Assembly: GCF_001427285.1 (NCBI RefSeq)
Contig: NZ_LMFV01000045.1
Coordinates: forward strand, 297,128-361,127
From: Mesorhizobium sp. Root552
Lineage (GTDB): Bacteria; Pseudomonadota; Alphaproteobacteria; Rhizobiales; Rhizobiaceae
DNA length: 64,000 bases
Direction of reading: 5' to 3'
The notes under the pieces are model-generated. The model was given only the letters and a program-made list of their open reading frames with translations. It did no database searches and had not been told where the DNA came from. Both the position numbers and the translations under genes were made by a program. This document shows positions 56,362 to 64,000 of this stretch, piece by piece (position 1 is the first letter of the stretch; each line of letters opens with the position of its first letter).

Positions 56362-59058
56362 ATGGCGAAAAAGACGATAGTCCAAAGAATTGCTTTGGAC
56401 GGCGGTCGCGAGATTGAGAAGCAGCTCAAGGATATGGGCGAAGCCGGCGAAAAGGCTTTCGACCAGATCAGGAAAGCTGCGCTCAAGGCCGATCTGACGA
56501 AGTTCGGGGCCAGCCTCAAGACGTTCAGTTCGGACCTTGCCACGGTCGGGCGCAGGCTTGCCCTTGCCTTCACCGGCGCTGCCGCTGCCGCAACCGCCGT
56601 GGGTGCGGGCGCGCTGAAACTCGCAAAGGACAGCGCAGAAGTCGTTGACGGCATGGGAAAGGCAGCGGAAGCCGCCGGCCTGACCGTCGATGCCTATGGG
56701 CGGCTGGAATTCGCGGCGAAGATGGCCAATGTCGAACAGACTGAGTTCCAGGCTGGCATGGCGCGGCTCAACAAGGCGTTGGGCGATGCGGCGCGCGGTT
56801 CAAAGTCTGCCATCGACCTGTTTTCGCGGCTGGGCGTCAACATCAAGGGCACTGACGGGAAAATCAGGCCGACCGAAGCGATCCTTCAGGACATTGCCGA
56901 AGCATTCTCAAAAATGCCGGATGGTGCAGCAAAATCGGCAATCGCCATCGAACTGTTCGGGCGCTCCGGTGCGAAACTGTTGCCGCTGCTGAATTCCGGC
57001 AAGCAAGGACTGATTGATCTCGGCAAGGAAGCCGAAAAGCTCGGCATCGTGTTCGACAAGAATGCTGCCGACATTGCCGACGAGATGGGCGATGCGCTGG
57101 ACGAGGTGTCATTTGCCGCAAAAGGTATCCGGCTTTGGCTGGGGCTGATCTTTGCGCCCGCTGTGACGGAAGGTGCGCGCCTGCTTCGCGATGTCATCGT
57201 GCAAAACCGCGATGCTATTCTCCAGTTTGGAAAGGCGCTGACACTCGGAACGGTGCGGCTGATCGGTGATCTGGTCAATGCGCTTGCCGGCAATGACGAG
57301 CGCGTGCGCAACCCTTGGATACTGAAATGGCGCGATGCGGTCATTGAGTTCGGCAGGAATCTCGCGGCGGTCGTCAACGGTGTAGTCCTCCCGCTGTTCA
57401 GGATGATCAGCGAGGGCGCGAGGCTGGTAGCCGACGGCCTCAACGCCGTGTTCGGCACGAAACTGACTGGAGGGCAACTTCTGATCGCTGCGGCGCTCCT
57501 GAAGCTCCTTGGCGTGTTCAAGCTGTTCGCATCCGCCATTCCCGTCATCATAAACGGCGTGAAGCTGCTCGGATCGGCCTTTGCCTTCCTTGCCGGTCGC
57601 GGCGCGATGGGAGCCATTGCCACGCTGTTTCGCGGCCTGGTCACTGGCGCGTTGTCATTCCTCGGACTGGTCGCAGGACTGGTCGGCTGGCCCGCGCTGA
57701 TCGTTGCGGGTGTCGTTGCGGCCGGCGTGGCGATCTATGCTTTTTGGGATGACATAACGGCTGCCGCGTCGTCCGCGTGGGAGTACCTGAAGAACCTGTT
57801 CTCAGGCGACGGCATAGCCGCGATTGCGGAAAGTCTGCGCAACGCCGGGGCCGCTGCGGGCCAGATGTTCGTGGAGGCGCTGCAGCTCGCCCTGCAAGGC
57901 ATCGGCGCGGTGTTCATCGGGATCGGGCAACTGATCGCGGGCTTCGTGGATGGGGCCGTATCTGCCATTTCCGGGCTGGCCGCTCAACTGTTGCCCACAT
58001 GGGATCAGATCAAGGCTGGCGCATCTGCAATCTGGGACGAGATCACGGCGCGGGCGACAACGGCGTTCGACTTCATCGTTCAAAGCGCATCCGGTCTTGG
58101 CTCGCTTCTAAGCCCGGTGTGGACGGCCATTGCCAACACCGGCTCCGCTGTCTGGACAACGATTTCCGGGGCGGCTGCCGCTACTTTCAACGGGCTGGCG
58201 TCGGTAATTTCAACGACGATAGGCGGGGTCACCGATACAATTTCTACGGTGATCGGCGCGATTGTGGACGGCTTCACAGGTGCGACAAGCGCCGTTGTGG
58301 ATGCCGCAAATGAGATTGCCGCCGCTATCAGCCGCGCGACGGAAGCTGCCGGGGATATCGAGGTTGCTTCGCAGCTTGCCGATGCGCTTGTCACGCCATT
58401 CCGGCAGGCCTCTACCGCTATTGACGGGATCATGGGTGGCATACGTTCGATGGTGGAAAGCGGGTTTTCCGCGCTCACCAATCTTGTCAACCAAGTCGCC
58501 TCGCAAATCCAGTCGGCCATTGATCGCATCCTGTCGGCTCTCAGGGCCGCAGCGGCGGAAGCGGCAAGGCTCCGTTCGGCTGCCGGATCGTCGGGCGGAT
58601 CGTCCAGTACCACACAGGGCTTCGCCTCTGGTGGTCATGTACGGGGCGCTGGCGGGCCTACCAGCGATTCAATCCTGGCCTGGCTGTCCAATGGCGAGTT
58701 CGTCATGCGCGCTGCCGTGGTCAAGCGGCTGGGTGTCGATTTCTTCCATGCCATCAACAACGGCATTCTGCCATCGCTCAAGGGCCTCAAGGGCTTCAGT
58801 GTCGGCGGGCTGGTCGATGGGATAGGGCGTTCGCTCTCCGTCGATATCCCGCGCTTTGCCGGTGGTGGTTTTGCCAACATGCAGCTTGCCCCGGCTGCTT
58901 CGAGCGGTGGATTTTCGGGGACGCCTGTCACTATCGTCATGCCGGATGGTGAGAGGTTCGATACCGTCGCCCCGGTTCAGGTAGCGGCGAAGCTCTCGAC
59001 CTATGCGACGGGCAGCGCCACGCTTTCGGCAGGCCGCAAGCCGGGGTGGTATAAATGA
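56362..59058 (+). CDS. Tape measure protein
   Basis: 898 aa. An N-terminal helical part (KKTIVQRIALDGGREIEKQL) and the DAYGRLEFAAKMANVEQTEF region typical of these proteins precede several hydrophobic segments at about residues 370-480 (LLKLLGVFKLFASAIPVIIN; LVGWPALIVAGVVAAGVAIY). Long Ala/Ile helices follow. The C-terminal part carries GFASGGHVRGAGGPTSDSIL, the common tail-end motif, and SNGEFVMRAAVV. It sets tail length; about 900 aa predicts a tail near 130 nm using the usual 1.5 Å per residue. Chaperones lie upstream. Confidence 0.92.
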   Translation: MAKKTIVQRIALDGGREIEKQLKDMGEAGEKAFDQIRKAALKADLTKFGASLKTFSSDLATVGRRLALAFTGAAAAATAVGAGALKLAKDSAEVVDGMGKAAEAAGLTVDAYGRLEFAAKMANVEQTEFQAGMARLNKALGDAARGSKSAIDLFSRLGVNIKGTDGKIRPTEAILQDIAEAFSKMPDGAAKSAIAIELFGRSGAKLLPLLNSGKQGLIDLGKEAEKLGIVFDKNAADIADEMGDALDEVSFAAKGIRLWLGLIFAPAVTEGARLLRDVIVQNRDAILQFGKALTLGTVRLIGDLVNALAGNDERVRNPWILKWRDAVIEFGRNLAAVVNGVVLPLFRMISEGARLVADGLNAVFGTKLTGGQLLIAAALLKLLGVFKLFASAIPVIINGVKLLGSAFAFLAGRGAMGAIATLFRGLVTGALSFLGLVAGLVGWPALIVAGVVAAGVAIYAFWDDITAAASSAWEYLKNLFSGDGIAAIAESLRNAGAAAGQMFVEALQLALQGIGAVFIGIGQLIAGFVDGAVSAISGLAAQLLPTWDQIKAGASAIWDEITARATTAFDFIVQSASGLGSLLSPVWTAIANTGSAVWTTISGAAAATFNGLASVISTTIGGVTDTISTVIGAIVDGFTGATSAVVDAANEIAAAISRATEAAGDIEVASQLADALVTPFRQASTAIDGIMGGIRSMVESGFSALTNLVNQVASQIQSAIDRILSALRAAAAEAARLRSAAGSSGGSSSTTQGFASGGHVRGAGGPTSDSILAWLSNGEFVMRAAVVKRLGVDFFHAINNGILPSLKGLKGFSVGGLVDGIGRSLSVDIPRFAGGGFANMQLAPAASSGGFSGTPVTIVMPDGERFDTVAPVQVAAKLSTYATGSATLSAGRKPGWYK

Positions 59059-59261
59059 GGTCACTAGCCGATGAAGTCGCTGCCCTTGGCAGGTCGCAAA
59101 GCCAGTGCGTCGTGAGGATTGAGTTAGCGTCAGAGACGCATCCACTTTCAGGGCTGATCCGTGTCTTTACGGTCTGGCCAGATGGGCAGCGTGGTTATCC
59201 CTTGGGCCGGTTGTGGCGCGGACCAACCTATGACCGCCGCCCGCTTCCTCAAGCGAGATAG
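59055..59261 (+). CDS. Small 68-aa protein after tape measure
   Basis: Overlaps the tape measure stop by 4 bp. It starts MRSLADEVAALGRSQSQCVV and reaches LIRVFTVWPDGQRGYPLGRL. The opening resembles the N-terminus of a tail-tip protein, so this may be a shortened form or a short tail component. Function unknown. Confidence 0.5.
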   Translation: MRSLADEVAALGRSQSQCVVRIELASETHPLSGLIRVFTVWPDGQRGYPLGRLWRGPTYDRRPLPQAR

Positions 59262-59266
59262 AAGCA

Positions 59267-59710
59267 ATGACCGAACTGACCCTGCTGCGGCTAGATCCTA
59301 TCGGCATCCCGCCATATTCGGCGCGCGGCATCACGCAGTCGCTCGAACTGATCGACGCGGCCTCACAGATGGGGCGCACGGTCAACGGGACGCTGATTGA
59401 CCTGTCGGAACCGGCGTTTCGCAAGTATCGCTCGACCATTACCTGTACAGACCAGCAGCAACCGGCTTTAGATGGCGTCTGGCCGGGGCAGGTTCTAACC
59501 GTCGATTGCGCGGCAGAACTGTCCTATCTCACCTCTGGCGGCTCACCGGCCCGCCCTCTGGCATCGAACACGGATGATCCGGCCACGCGCACGGAAGGCA
59601 ATTTCACCTTCTATCGCCCGCGCCTGACCATGATGGTGGTGAGCTACCGCACCGACTTCGATGAATGGGGAGCGGCTGTGAACTGGCAACTTCTCCTCGA
59701 GGAGCAATAG
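59267..59710 (+). CDS. Tail tip protein
   Basis: 147 aa. TLLRLDPIGIPPYSARGITQ, DAASQMGRTVNGTLIDLSEP and FRKYRSTITCTDQQQPALDG; the end is YRPRLTMMVVSYRTDFDEWG then NWQLLLEEQ. Beta-rich, in the position of distal-tail or tail-hub components of rhizobial siphophages. Exact role unknown. Confidence 0.65.
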   Translation: MTELTLLRLDPIGIPPYSARGITQSLELIDAASQMGRTVNGTLIDLSEPAFRKYRSTITCTDQQQPALDGVWPGQVLTVDCAAELSYLTSGGSPARPLASNTDDPATRTEGNFTFYRPRLTMMVVSYRTDFDEWGAAVNWQLLLEEQ

Positions 59711-59713
59711 GCC

Positions 59714-61474
59714 GTGTTTCATTTTGCATGGGCCGACGCTTCCGAAACGAGCTTTGGGCCGGAACATGAGGTCGAGGACGAGGACGTTCTTGCGCTGCGC
59801 ATTAGCCATCAGGAAGGCGACTTCGCTCAGTTGCAGGTCGATGTTCGCAATCCGCGTGTCGGGCTGCTTTCGACGGGCCGCAAGCGCTGGGCGTGGCTGT
59901 CATGGACTGACGACCTGAACCCGACTGCCGGGGCGACCGCGTTGTTTTTCGGGCGGCTAGTGGGCCTGCCGGATCAACTGGACGAGAATGTCGTCTCCCT
60001 GTCATTCGTGGCGAGGCCGGAAGACTTCGACACTCAGAAACGCGCTCTGGCCGAAACGCTGAAGGTTCAGCCCTACTATGACCCGCTGTGGCTCAACGAG
60101 GAAAGCCGCGACGATCCTGATGCAGTCCTAGAGGCAAGAACGCAGCTTTGGCACATCGACAGGGTGACACATGCTGTCACCGTCACCGATATCCTTCAAG
60201 GCGAGGACGGCATTGTCGATGTGAGCGGGGCTTTCCTGCGGGATTCGCTCACCGTCGATCTGGGCTCGGCTCCAGTGCGAAAGGTGAAGGTGACGGCGGA
60301 AGTAAGCTGGGATCAGACCGCCGTTGGCAATGTCGACCTGACTTCTACGCTTCTTGCTGCATTTGTCGCGGCTGGATCACGAAACGGCTTTGCCACCTCC
60401 TACACAGGCGAGGGCCTGATGCGGGATTGGCCGGAGGAAGGCGACCGGATCGGCGGCGGCTGGGAGTTCGGCCCCTGTTCGGTAGATCGTGTCGACGGAA
60501 TCGCACTGCCGACCGTGCTTTCGCGCGCGGGGTTCAACAATGGACATGCGGATTTTCCGTTGTGGGCGCTTAGCCCGACGCTGACCGCAAATTATGACGT
60601 GGCTCGCAAGCGCATCGAGGTCGTGACCTTTACCCTCAATGCCGATTGTCAGGCGATTTTGACCGAACCTGGCGACGAGGAAGTCATAGAAATCGAGGTG
60701 GCAAGCGAGGATGCGGGTCTACCGATTGATCCCACAGATACCGACAATCCCGACGGCATCATGCCGATTGGCGATCTCCGTAACCGCGCCTATTTCCCGA
60801 CCGACCGGGGCAAAAGGAGCCTCGAATATCTGATCGCCCTAGCGAGGGCGCAACTGCTGTCTCGAGCAAGGGCGGCGAATGTGTCTTTCTCCATCCCGTG
60901 GCGGATGGGCCTTGGCCTGTCTCTCAGAAAGAGCGCGACCATCACGGATCCTCGCCTGCCGGGTGGCACGGTATCCGGCAAGATCATCGGCTATGAGCTT
61001 TCGGCCAGTGGAACGGGTGAGTTCATTGCCCATGTCTCGCTGGGCTGCACGGTGGGGAAAGGGAACACGGTATCGACCGTGACGGGTTCTCCGGTCTATG
61101 TCGTTGCGGGCTATTCGGATGACTGGCAGCTTTATTCCGGGGCGACCTATGCGCCGATTGCTGGCGAAGTCACCTATGAGGAATTCGGCGACATTTTGCC
61201 GAACGACGATGGAGTAGATTTCTACAACATGCGCGCCGTCGATCTGGTCGAGCAGATGACGGTCTACAACGGGCAGAACGATCAAAAGCCGGTTCTCGAT
61301 GCATTCCGGTCAGACGCCGCCGAAGCGATCAGCGCGCTCAACCAGGTGTTCACCGAAGTCGATTGCGATCTGAAGGTTCTGAAGGCAGGGCCGTTCACGA
61401 CCGAATATCCGATCACGGTATCCGACCTCATGGTTGCCCGGACGATTGATCTGGAAGCGGGAGTGACGGCCTGA
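59714..61474 (+). CDS. Central tail hub/baseplate-like protein
   Basis: 586 aa from a GTG start. It opens MFHFAWADASETSFGPEHEV and continues with ALRISHQEGDFAQLQVDVRN, a GFGRL-like FFGRLVGLPDQLDENVVSLS segment, and several beta-sheet repeats. KKSATITDPRLPGGTVSG-like loops near residue 410 fit hub proteins of the gp27/gpJ-core type. Gene order and size support a tail hub. It overlaps the next gene's start by 1 bp. Confidence 0.65.
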   Translation: MFHFAWADASETSFGPEHEVEDEDVLALRISHQEGDFAQLQVDVRNPRVGLLSTGRKRWAWLSWTDDLNPTAGATALFFGRLVGLPDQLDENVVSLSFVARPEDFDTQKRALAETLKVQPYYDPLWLNEESRDDPDAVLEARTQLWHIDRVTHAVTVTDILQGEDGIVDVSGAFLRDSLTVDLGSAPVRKVKVTAEVSWDQTAVGNVDLTSTLLAAFVAAGSRNGFATSYTGEGLMRDWPEEGDRIGGGWEFGPCSVDRVDGIALPTVLSRAGFNNGHADFPLWALSPTLTANYDVARKRIEVVTFTLNADCQAILTEPGDEEVIEIEVASEDAGLPIDPTDTDNPDGIMPIGDLRNRAYFPTDRGKRSLEYLIALARAQLLSRARAANVSFSIPWRMGLGLSLRKSATITDPRLPGGTVSGKIIGYELSASGTGEFIAHVSLGCTVGKGNTVSTVTGSPVYVVAGYSDDWQLYSGATYAPIAGEVTYEEFGDILPNDDGVDFYNMRAVDLVEQMTVYNGQNDQKPVLDAFRSDAAEAISALNQVFTEVDCDLKVLKAGPFTTEYPITVSDLMVARTIDLEAGVTA

Positions 61475-61878
61475 TGCTCTCGACCATCACGATCAAGAAA
61501 CCGCGCTTTGCCTCGCTGGAAAAGATCACGCGCCAGAGTGCAGCCGAAGCGATCCTTCAGCGGGCCTTGGCGCGGGTAAAGCCGGAAGGCGACGGCGAGG
61601 CGCATTTCCGTTTCGGCAAGGCCGCACGGTTCGAACAGGCAACGCAGCAATCCGGGCCTTCCATCCGCGTCGAATATCCCGATGACACGGGACAGATCGA
61701 TGACCCTGAAATCGTCGTGCTGGATTTTGACGAGATCGACCGCGAAGAAGAAACCATCCGCGTCGAAAATCCGGCTGATGCTGAGCAGTATGTGATGGTC
61801 AAGCGGTGCAAGCGTATCCTGTTTCAAGGCAGGGCGGACGGCATCTATCGCCGTTTCAACTTCAAGTATGACGACTGA
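61474..61878 (+). CDS. Tail-region hypothetical protein, 134 aa
   Basis: Starts MLSTITIKKPRFASLEKITR at TGATG. The middle has FRFGKAARFEQATQQSGPSI and a DDPEIVVLDFDEIDREEETI acidic segment; a basic end (KRCKRILFQGRADGIYRRFN). Coupled to both neighbours. No family recognised; likely a tail-tip component. Confidence 0.55.
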   Translation: MLSTITIKKPRFASLEKITRQSAAEAILQRALARVKPEGDGEAHFRFGKAARFEQATQQSGPSIRVEYPDDTGQIDDPEIVVLDFDEIDREEETIRVENPADAEQYVMVKRCKRILFQGRADGIYRRFNFKYDD

Positions 61879-62543
61879 TGGCGAAGGCTTACGGCTCCAC
61901 CGGCAGGCCGGTCGTCCTCGATCCTTTTCGGCGCATCGTAGAGGTGCATTGGCGCGACAACACTACCCCGCCACTCGCTTTCGCTTTCATCGTTCGGCTG
62001 GGCGCGGTGGTGCGTCCTATCGATGAGAGCAGCGCCGAGGTCGCTCCTATCTACTATTCGCCGTTCGGCACTCCGAATACCGGACTCTACTATCCCGACG
62101 TGTCCGTACCAGTGAGTTGGGGAGGCTACGTGCTCACTGAAAAGGAAGGTTGGATCGGAGCGGCATCGCACACCATCGCCGGTTTGCCCGCTTTCGGGAC
62201 TGGTCCGCTTTATGAAATCGGCAGCTTCGTTGCCTTGGAAGTGTTTCCATACGCCTTGTCATTGAAGTGGGTTGAGCCTACCGGCGACGTTCTGGATTTT
62301 GTTTCGCCGGTCACTGGCAGTGACGGGGGAAAGCCCAATTTCAAGGCCGGTGCCGCCTCAGTAACAAGCCTCAGTGGTGGCGCGGCTTCGCTGCTTTTCC
62401 CGACCGACATCGGCGTGGAGGCGGGGGCTTTCAGCTATGCCTATGCCGGTGCAACCACGGTTGCGAACATCATCTTGGACGATAGCAACAGGCTGGTTGA
62501 TAACCGCCAGTTGATGATCCTCTGCCTGCCTGTCACCGCCTGA
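61878..62543 (+). CDS. Tail-region hypothetical protein, 221 aa
   Basis: Opens MAKAYGSTGRPVVLDPFRRI; beta-rich with aromatic turns (YYSPFGTPNTGLYYPDVSVP) and a Gly/Ala/Ser-rich C-terminal part (GGKPNFKAGAASVTSLSGGA). It overlaps the previous stop by 1 bp. Its pattern is like a tail-fibre or receptor-domain protein, unassigned. Confidence 0.55.
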   Translation: MAKAYGSTGRPVVLDPFRRIVEVHWRDNTTPPLAFAFIVRLGAVVRPIDESSAEVAPIYYSPFGTPNTGLYYPDVSVPVSWGGYVLTEKEGWIGAASHTIAGLPAFGTGPLYEIGSFVALEVFPYALSLKWVEPTGDVLDFVSPVTGSDGGKPNFKAGAASVTSLSGGAASLLFPTDIGVEAGAFSYAYAGATTVANIILDDSNRLVDNRQLMILCLPVTA

Positions 62544-62558
62544 CGGAGATTTCCGCAC

Positions 62559-63131
62559 ATGACTTTGACCTACCGGACTGCCGGCGCCTGGGGTGCCGGC
62601 AAGGGATCGAACCTGACCGCTGCCGAGGTGGACGGGAATTTTTACGATCTCGACCAGCGCGTTGTCGATCTGGAAGAAAACCCGCCCGTCCCGAATGAAA
62701 TCTCCAACATCACCGTCTCTGGCACACAGATGACGATCTACCTCGAAGGCGGGGCATCTTTCGGGCCGTTCACGCTGCCGCAGGCGAATTTCCGGCCGTC
62801 AATCGTGGCGGCGCTGCCTGTTGCGACGGATGGCACCTATACGCCTGTGCTTTCCGACGCCAACAAGTATCTGCGCTGTATCGAGGGTGGCGGCTGCACA
62901 GTGATATTGCCATCCAACGCGGCGGTGGCGTTTCCGGTCGATACGGAAATCACCTTCCGGCAGGCCAGCGCTGGTGCTGTGATCTTCGACGCACCGACCG
63001 ACGTCACGATCCATGCCGTTCCGGGCTACCTGCCGAAAACGGCGCAGGTCGGTGCTTCTGTGACGCTCAAGAAAATCGCAACCGACGAGTGGGAGCTTGT
63101 TGGCTGGCTCGCTGCGGACGTGACGGCATGA
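62559..63131 (+). CDS. Tail fibre-like protein
   Basis: 190 aa. MTLTYRTAGAWGAGKGSNLT followed by AAEVDGNFYDLDQRVVDLEE is a recurrent opening of phage tail-fibre and appendage proteins in alphaproteobacteria. A beta-rich C-terminal domain follows (YTPVLSDANKYLRCIEGGGC; a fibre-like strand pattern). It probably contributes to host recognition. Confidence 0.7.
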   Translation: MTLTYRTAGAWGAGKGSNLTAAEVDGNFYDLDQRVVDLEENPPVPNEISNITVSGTQMTIYLEGGASFGPFTLPQANFRPSIVAALPVATDGTYTPVLSDANKYLRCIEGGGCTVILPSNAAVAFPVDTEITFRQASAGAVIFDAPTDVTIHAVPGYLPKTAQVGASVTLKKIATDEWELVGWLAADVTA

Positions 63132-63826
63132 TCCTTTCCGGTGCGGCGCAGATGCTCAATGCGCAGGTTGCTTCTCCATTGCCCGACTGGCTGCCGGCCG
63201 GGGCGACGGCATTCCTCGATTTCATGGCCGGCACATACTATGCGGGAGGCGCGCCGCGCAGCATCGGGTCGATCCTGACAGGCTATGAAGCCGGGGTTAT
63301 TTCCGGCTCCGGCATGTTCTTTGTGTTCGAGAACGGCAATCATCCCGCAGCGTCGGGGCCATTGCTATCCGACTTCCAGTCGGGCCTTGCCGCCGGGATG
63401 ACGATAATTCTCGATTTCGATTTCGTATCGCCTCCTTTCGGATTTGCGCTGTTCCTTGGCGATGATGTCAGTTGGGATGCATCAACCGACATGATCGTCG
63501 TTGCCGTTGACGACAACATGTACGATTCCGTCTCGCTCGGCCTTGGGGCGAGCCTGTCAACGACTGGCCGGCACACGCTTGCGGTGACGCTCAATCGCGA
63601 CGTCGGCGGCGGCGATTATGAATATGCATGGTCGCTCGATGGAGCGTCTGCCCTGACGCAGACCGTGGGCTATGCAGCGTTTTCGTCATTGGCTTCGGTG
63701 CTGATCGGCCATGACGGCGGGGACTTCGGGGAAAATCTCGATTCCGTCTACCTGCGCTCGATCACGGTCTATCCGGCCAAAGACCCGTCAGAACTTCCAG
63801 CCCTTTCCGATCTTCCGACCTCATAG
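63128..63826 (+). CDS. Tail-appendage protein with carbohydrate-binding-like fold
   Basis: 232 aa. MILSGAAQMLNAQVASPLPD, then WLPAGATAFLDFMAGTYYAG and beta-rich FEFDFVSPPFG-like segments (ILDFDFVSPPFGFALFLGDD), with LDGASALTQTVGYAAFSSLA near the end. This resembles the LamG/concanavalin-like jelly roll often found in fibres, without certainty. ATG overlaps the previous gene by 4 bp. Confidence 0.55.
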   Translation: MILSGAAQMLNAQVASPLPDWLPAGATAFLDFMAGTYYAGGAPRSIGSILTGYEAGVISGSGMFFVFENGNHPAASGPLLSDFQSGLAAGMTIILDFDFVSPPFGFALFLGDDVSWDASTDMIVVAVDDNMYDSVSLGLGASLSTTGRHTLAVTLNRDVGGGDYEYAWSLDGASALTQTVGYAAFSSLASVLIGHDGGDFGENLDSVYLRSITVYPAKDPSELPALSDLPTS

Positions 63827-63837
63827 GAGACACCATC

Positions 63838-64000
63838 ATGGCGACACTCATCGTCACCTTTGCCCGTATCGACGGGACCCATCACTACGTCGCCCCTGTG
63901 GCGCAGGGATCGAACGTGCGCACCGAAACCATCACCATGCCGGCGACGGGAACGTTGACGGTTGCTGCCCCCGAGGAAATCGTGGAGTTGCTGCCTGATG
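63838..64000 (+). CDS. Partial tail-region gene running off the window
   Basis: Starts MATLIVTFARIDGTHHYVAP after GGAGACACC and is open to the last base (54 codons seen). Beta-rich; likely another fibre or decoration component. Nothing more can be said from the visible part. Confidence 0.55.
   Translation, partial: MATLIVTFARIDGTHHYVAPVAQGSNVRTETITMPATGTLTVAAPEEIVELLPD

Overview
The window reads as a Rhizobiales chromosome of the Mesorhizobium/Aminobacter type. It is GC-rich, with alphaproteobacterial gene content (plant-type gshA, DUF1127, DUF3422, DUF982, DUF6074) and intergenic palindromes of the kind common in rhizobia. This placement is inferred from gene content; no rRNA gene is present.

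Region 1 (1-28.6 kb) is chromosome. A minus-strand glycolate oxidase operon (glcD-glcE-DUF4870-glcF) is followed by a DUF3422 membrane protein. A divergent FadR-type GntR regulator precedes lldD and a PPP-family phosphatase. A dyad upstream of glcD shares 10 bp with the regulator's promoter, so one regulator may govern 2-hydroxy-acid oxidation. Then come a glutamine amidotransferase, rsmE, an AI-2E-type permease, gshA, DUF937 and DUF1127 proteins, a LysR regulator, an EamA exporter, xseA, and a minus-strand run rsmB-tspO-tex-gnd. The region ends with aqpZ (strong terminator) and a lower-GC acyltransferase.

Region 2 (28.59 kb to the right edge) is the left and central part of a siphovirus-like prophage. 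Its left junction is the 3' part of a tRNA-Thr(CGT), cut at the anticodon loop; the restored tRNA should lie beyond 64 kb. The order is: integrase, Abi-type HEPN protein, a divergent pair of paralogous ribbon-helix-helix regulators with symmetric operators (candidate lysogeny switch), a tightly overlapping early operon, and a replication gene carrying five internal 17-bp iterons. ParB-like, DUF3102 and accessory genes follow. The late operon is ParB-methylase, TerS, TerL, gpW-like protein, portal, ClpP-protease/major-capsid fusion, decoration protein, a four-gene sugar/methyl-transfer cassette, neck, tail tube, tail chaperones, tape measure and tail tip/fibre genes, running off the edge.

Two units interrupt the tail genes. 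One is a minus-strand membrane-protein moron. The other is an autonomous cassette at 55.2-56.35 kb: a minus-strand XRE regulator, a plus-strand gene with features like RAMP/Cas7 proteins, and its own terminator. That gene is flanked on both sides by arrays with an exact 5-nt period (RGCNN; 12 units before, 16 after). This is the most unusual signal in the window.
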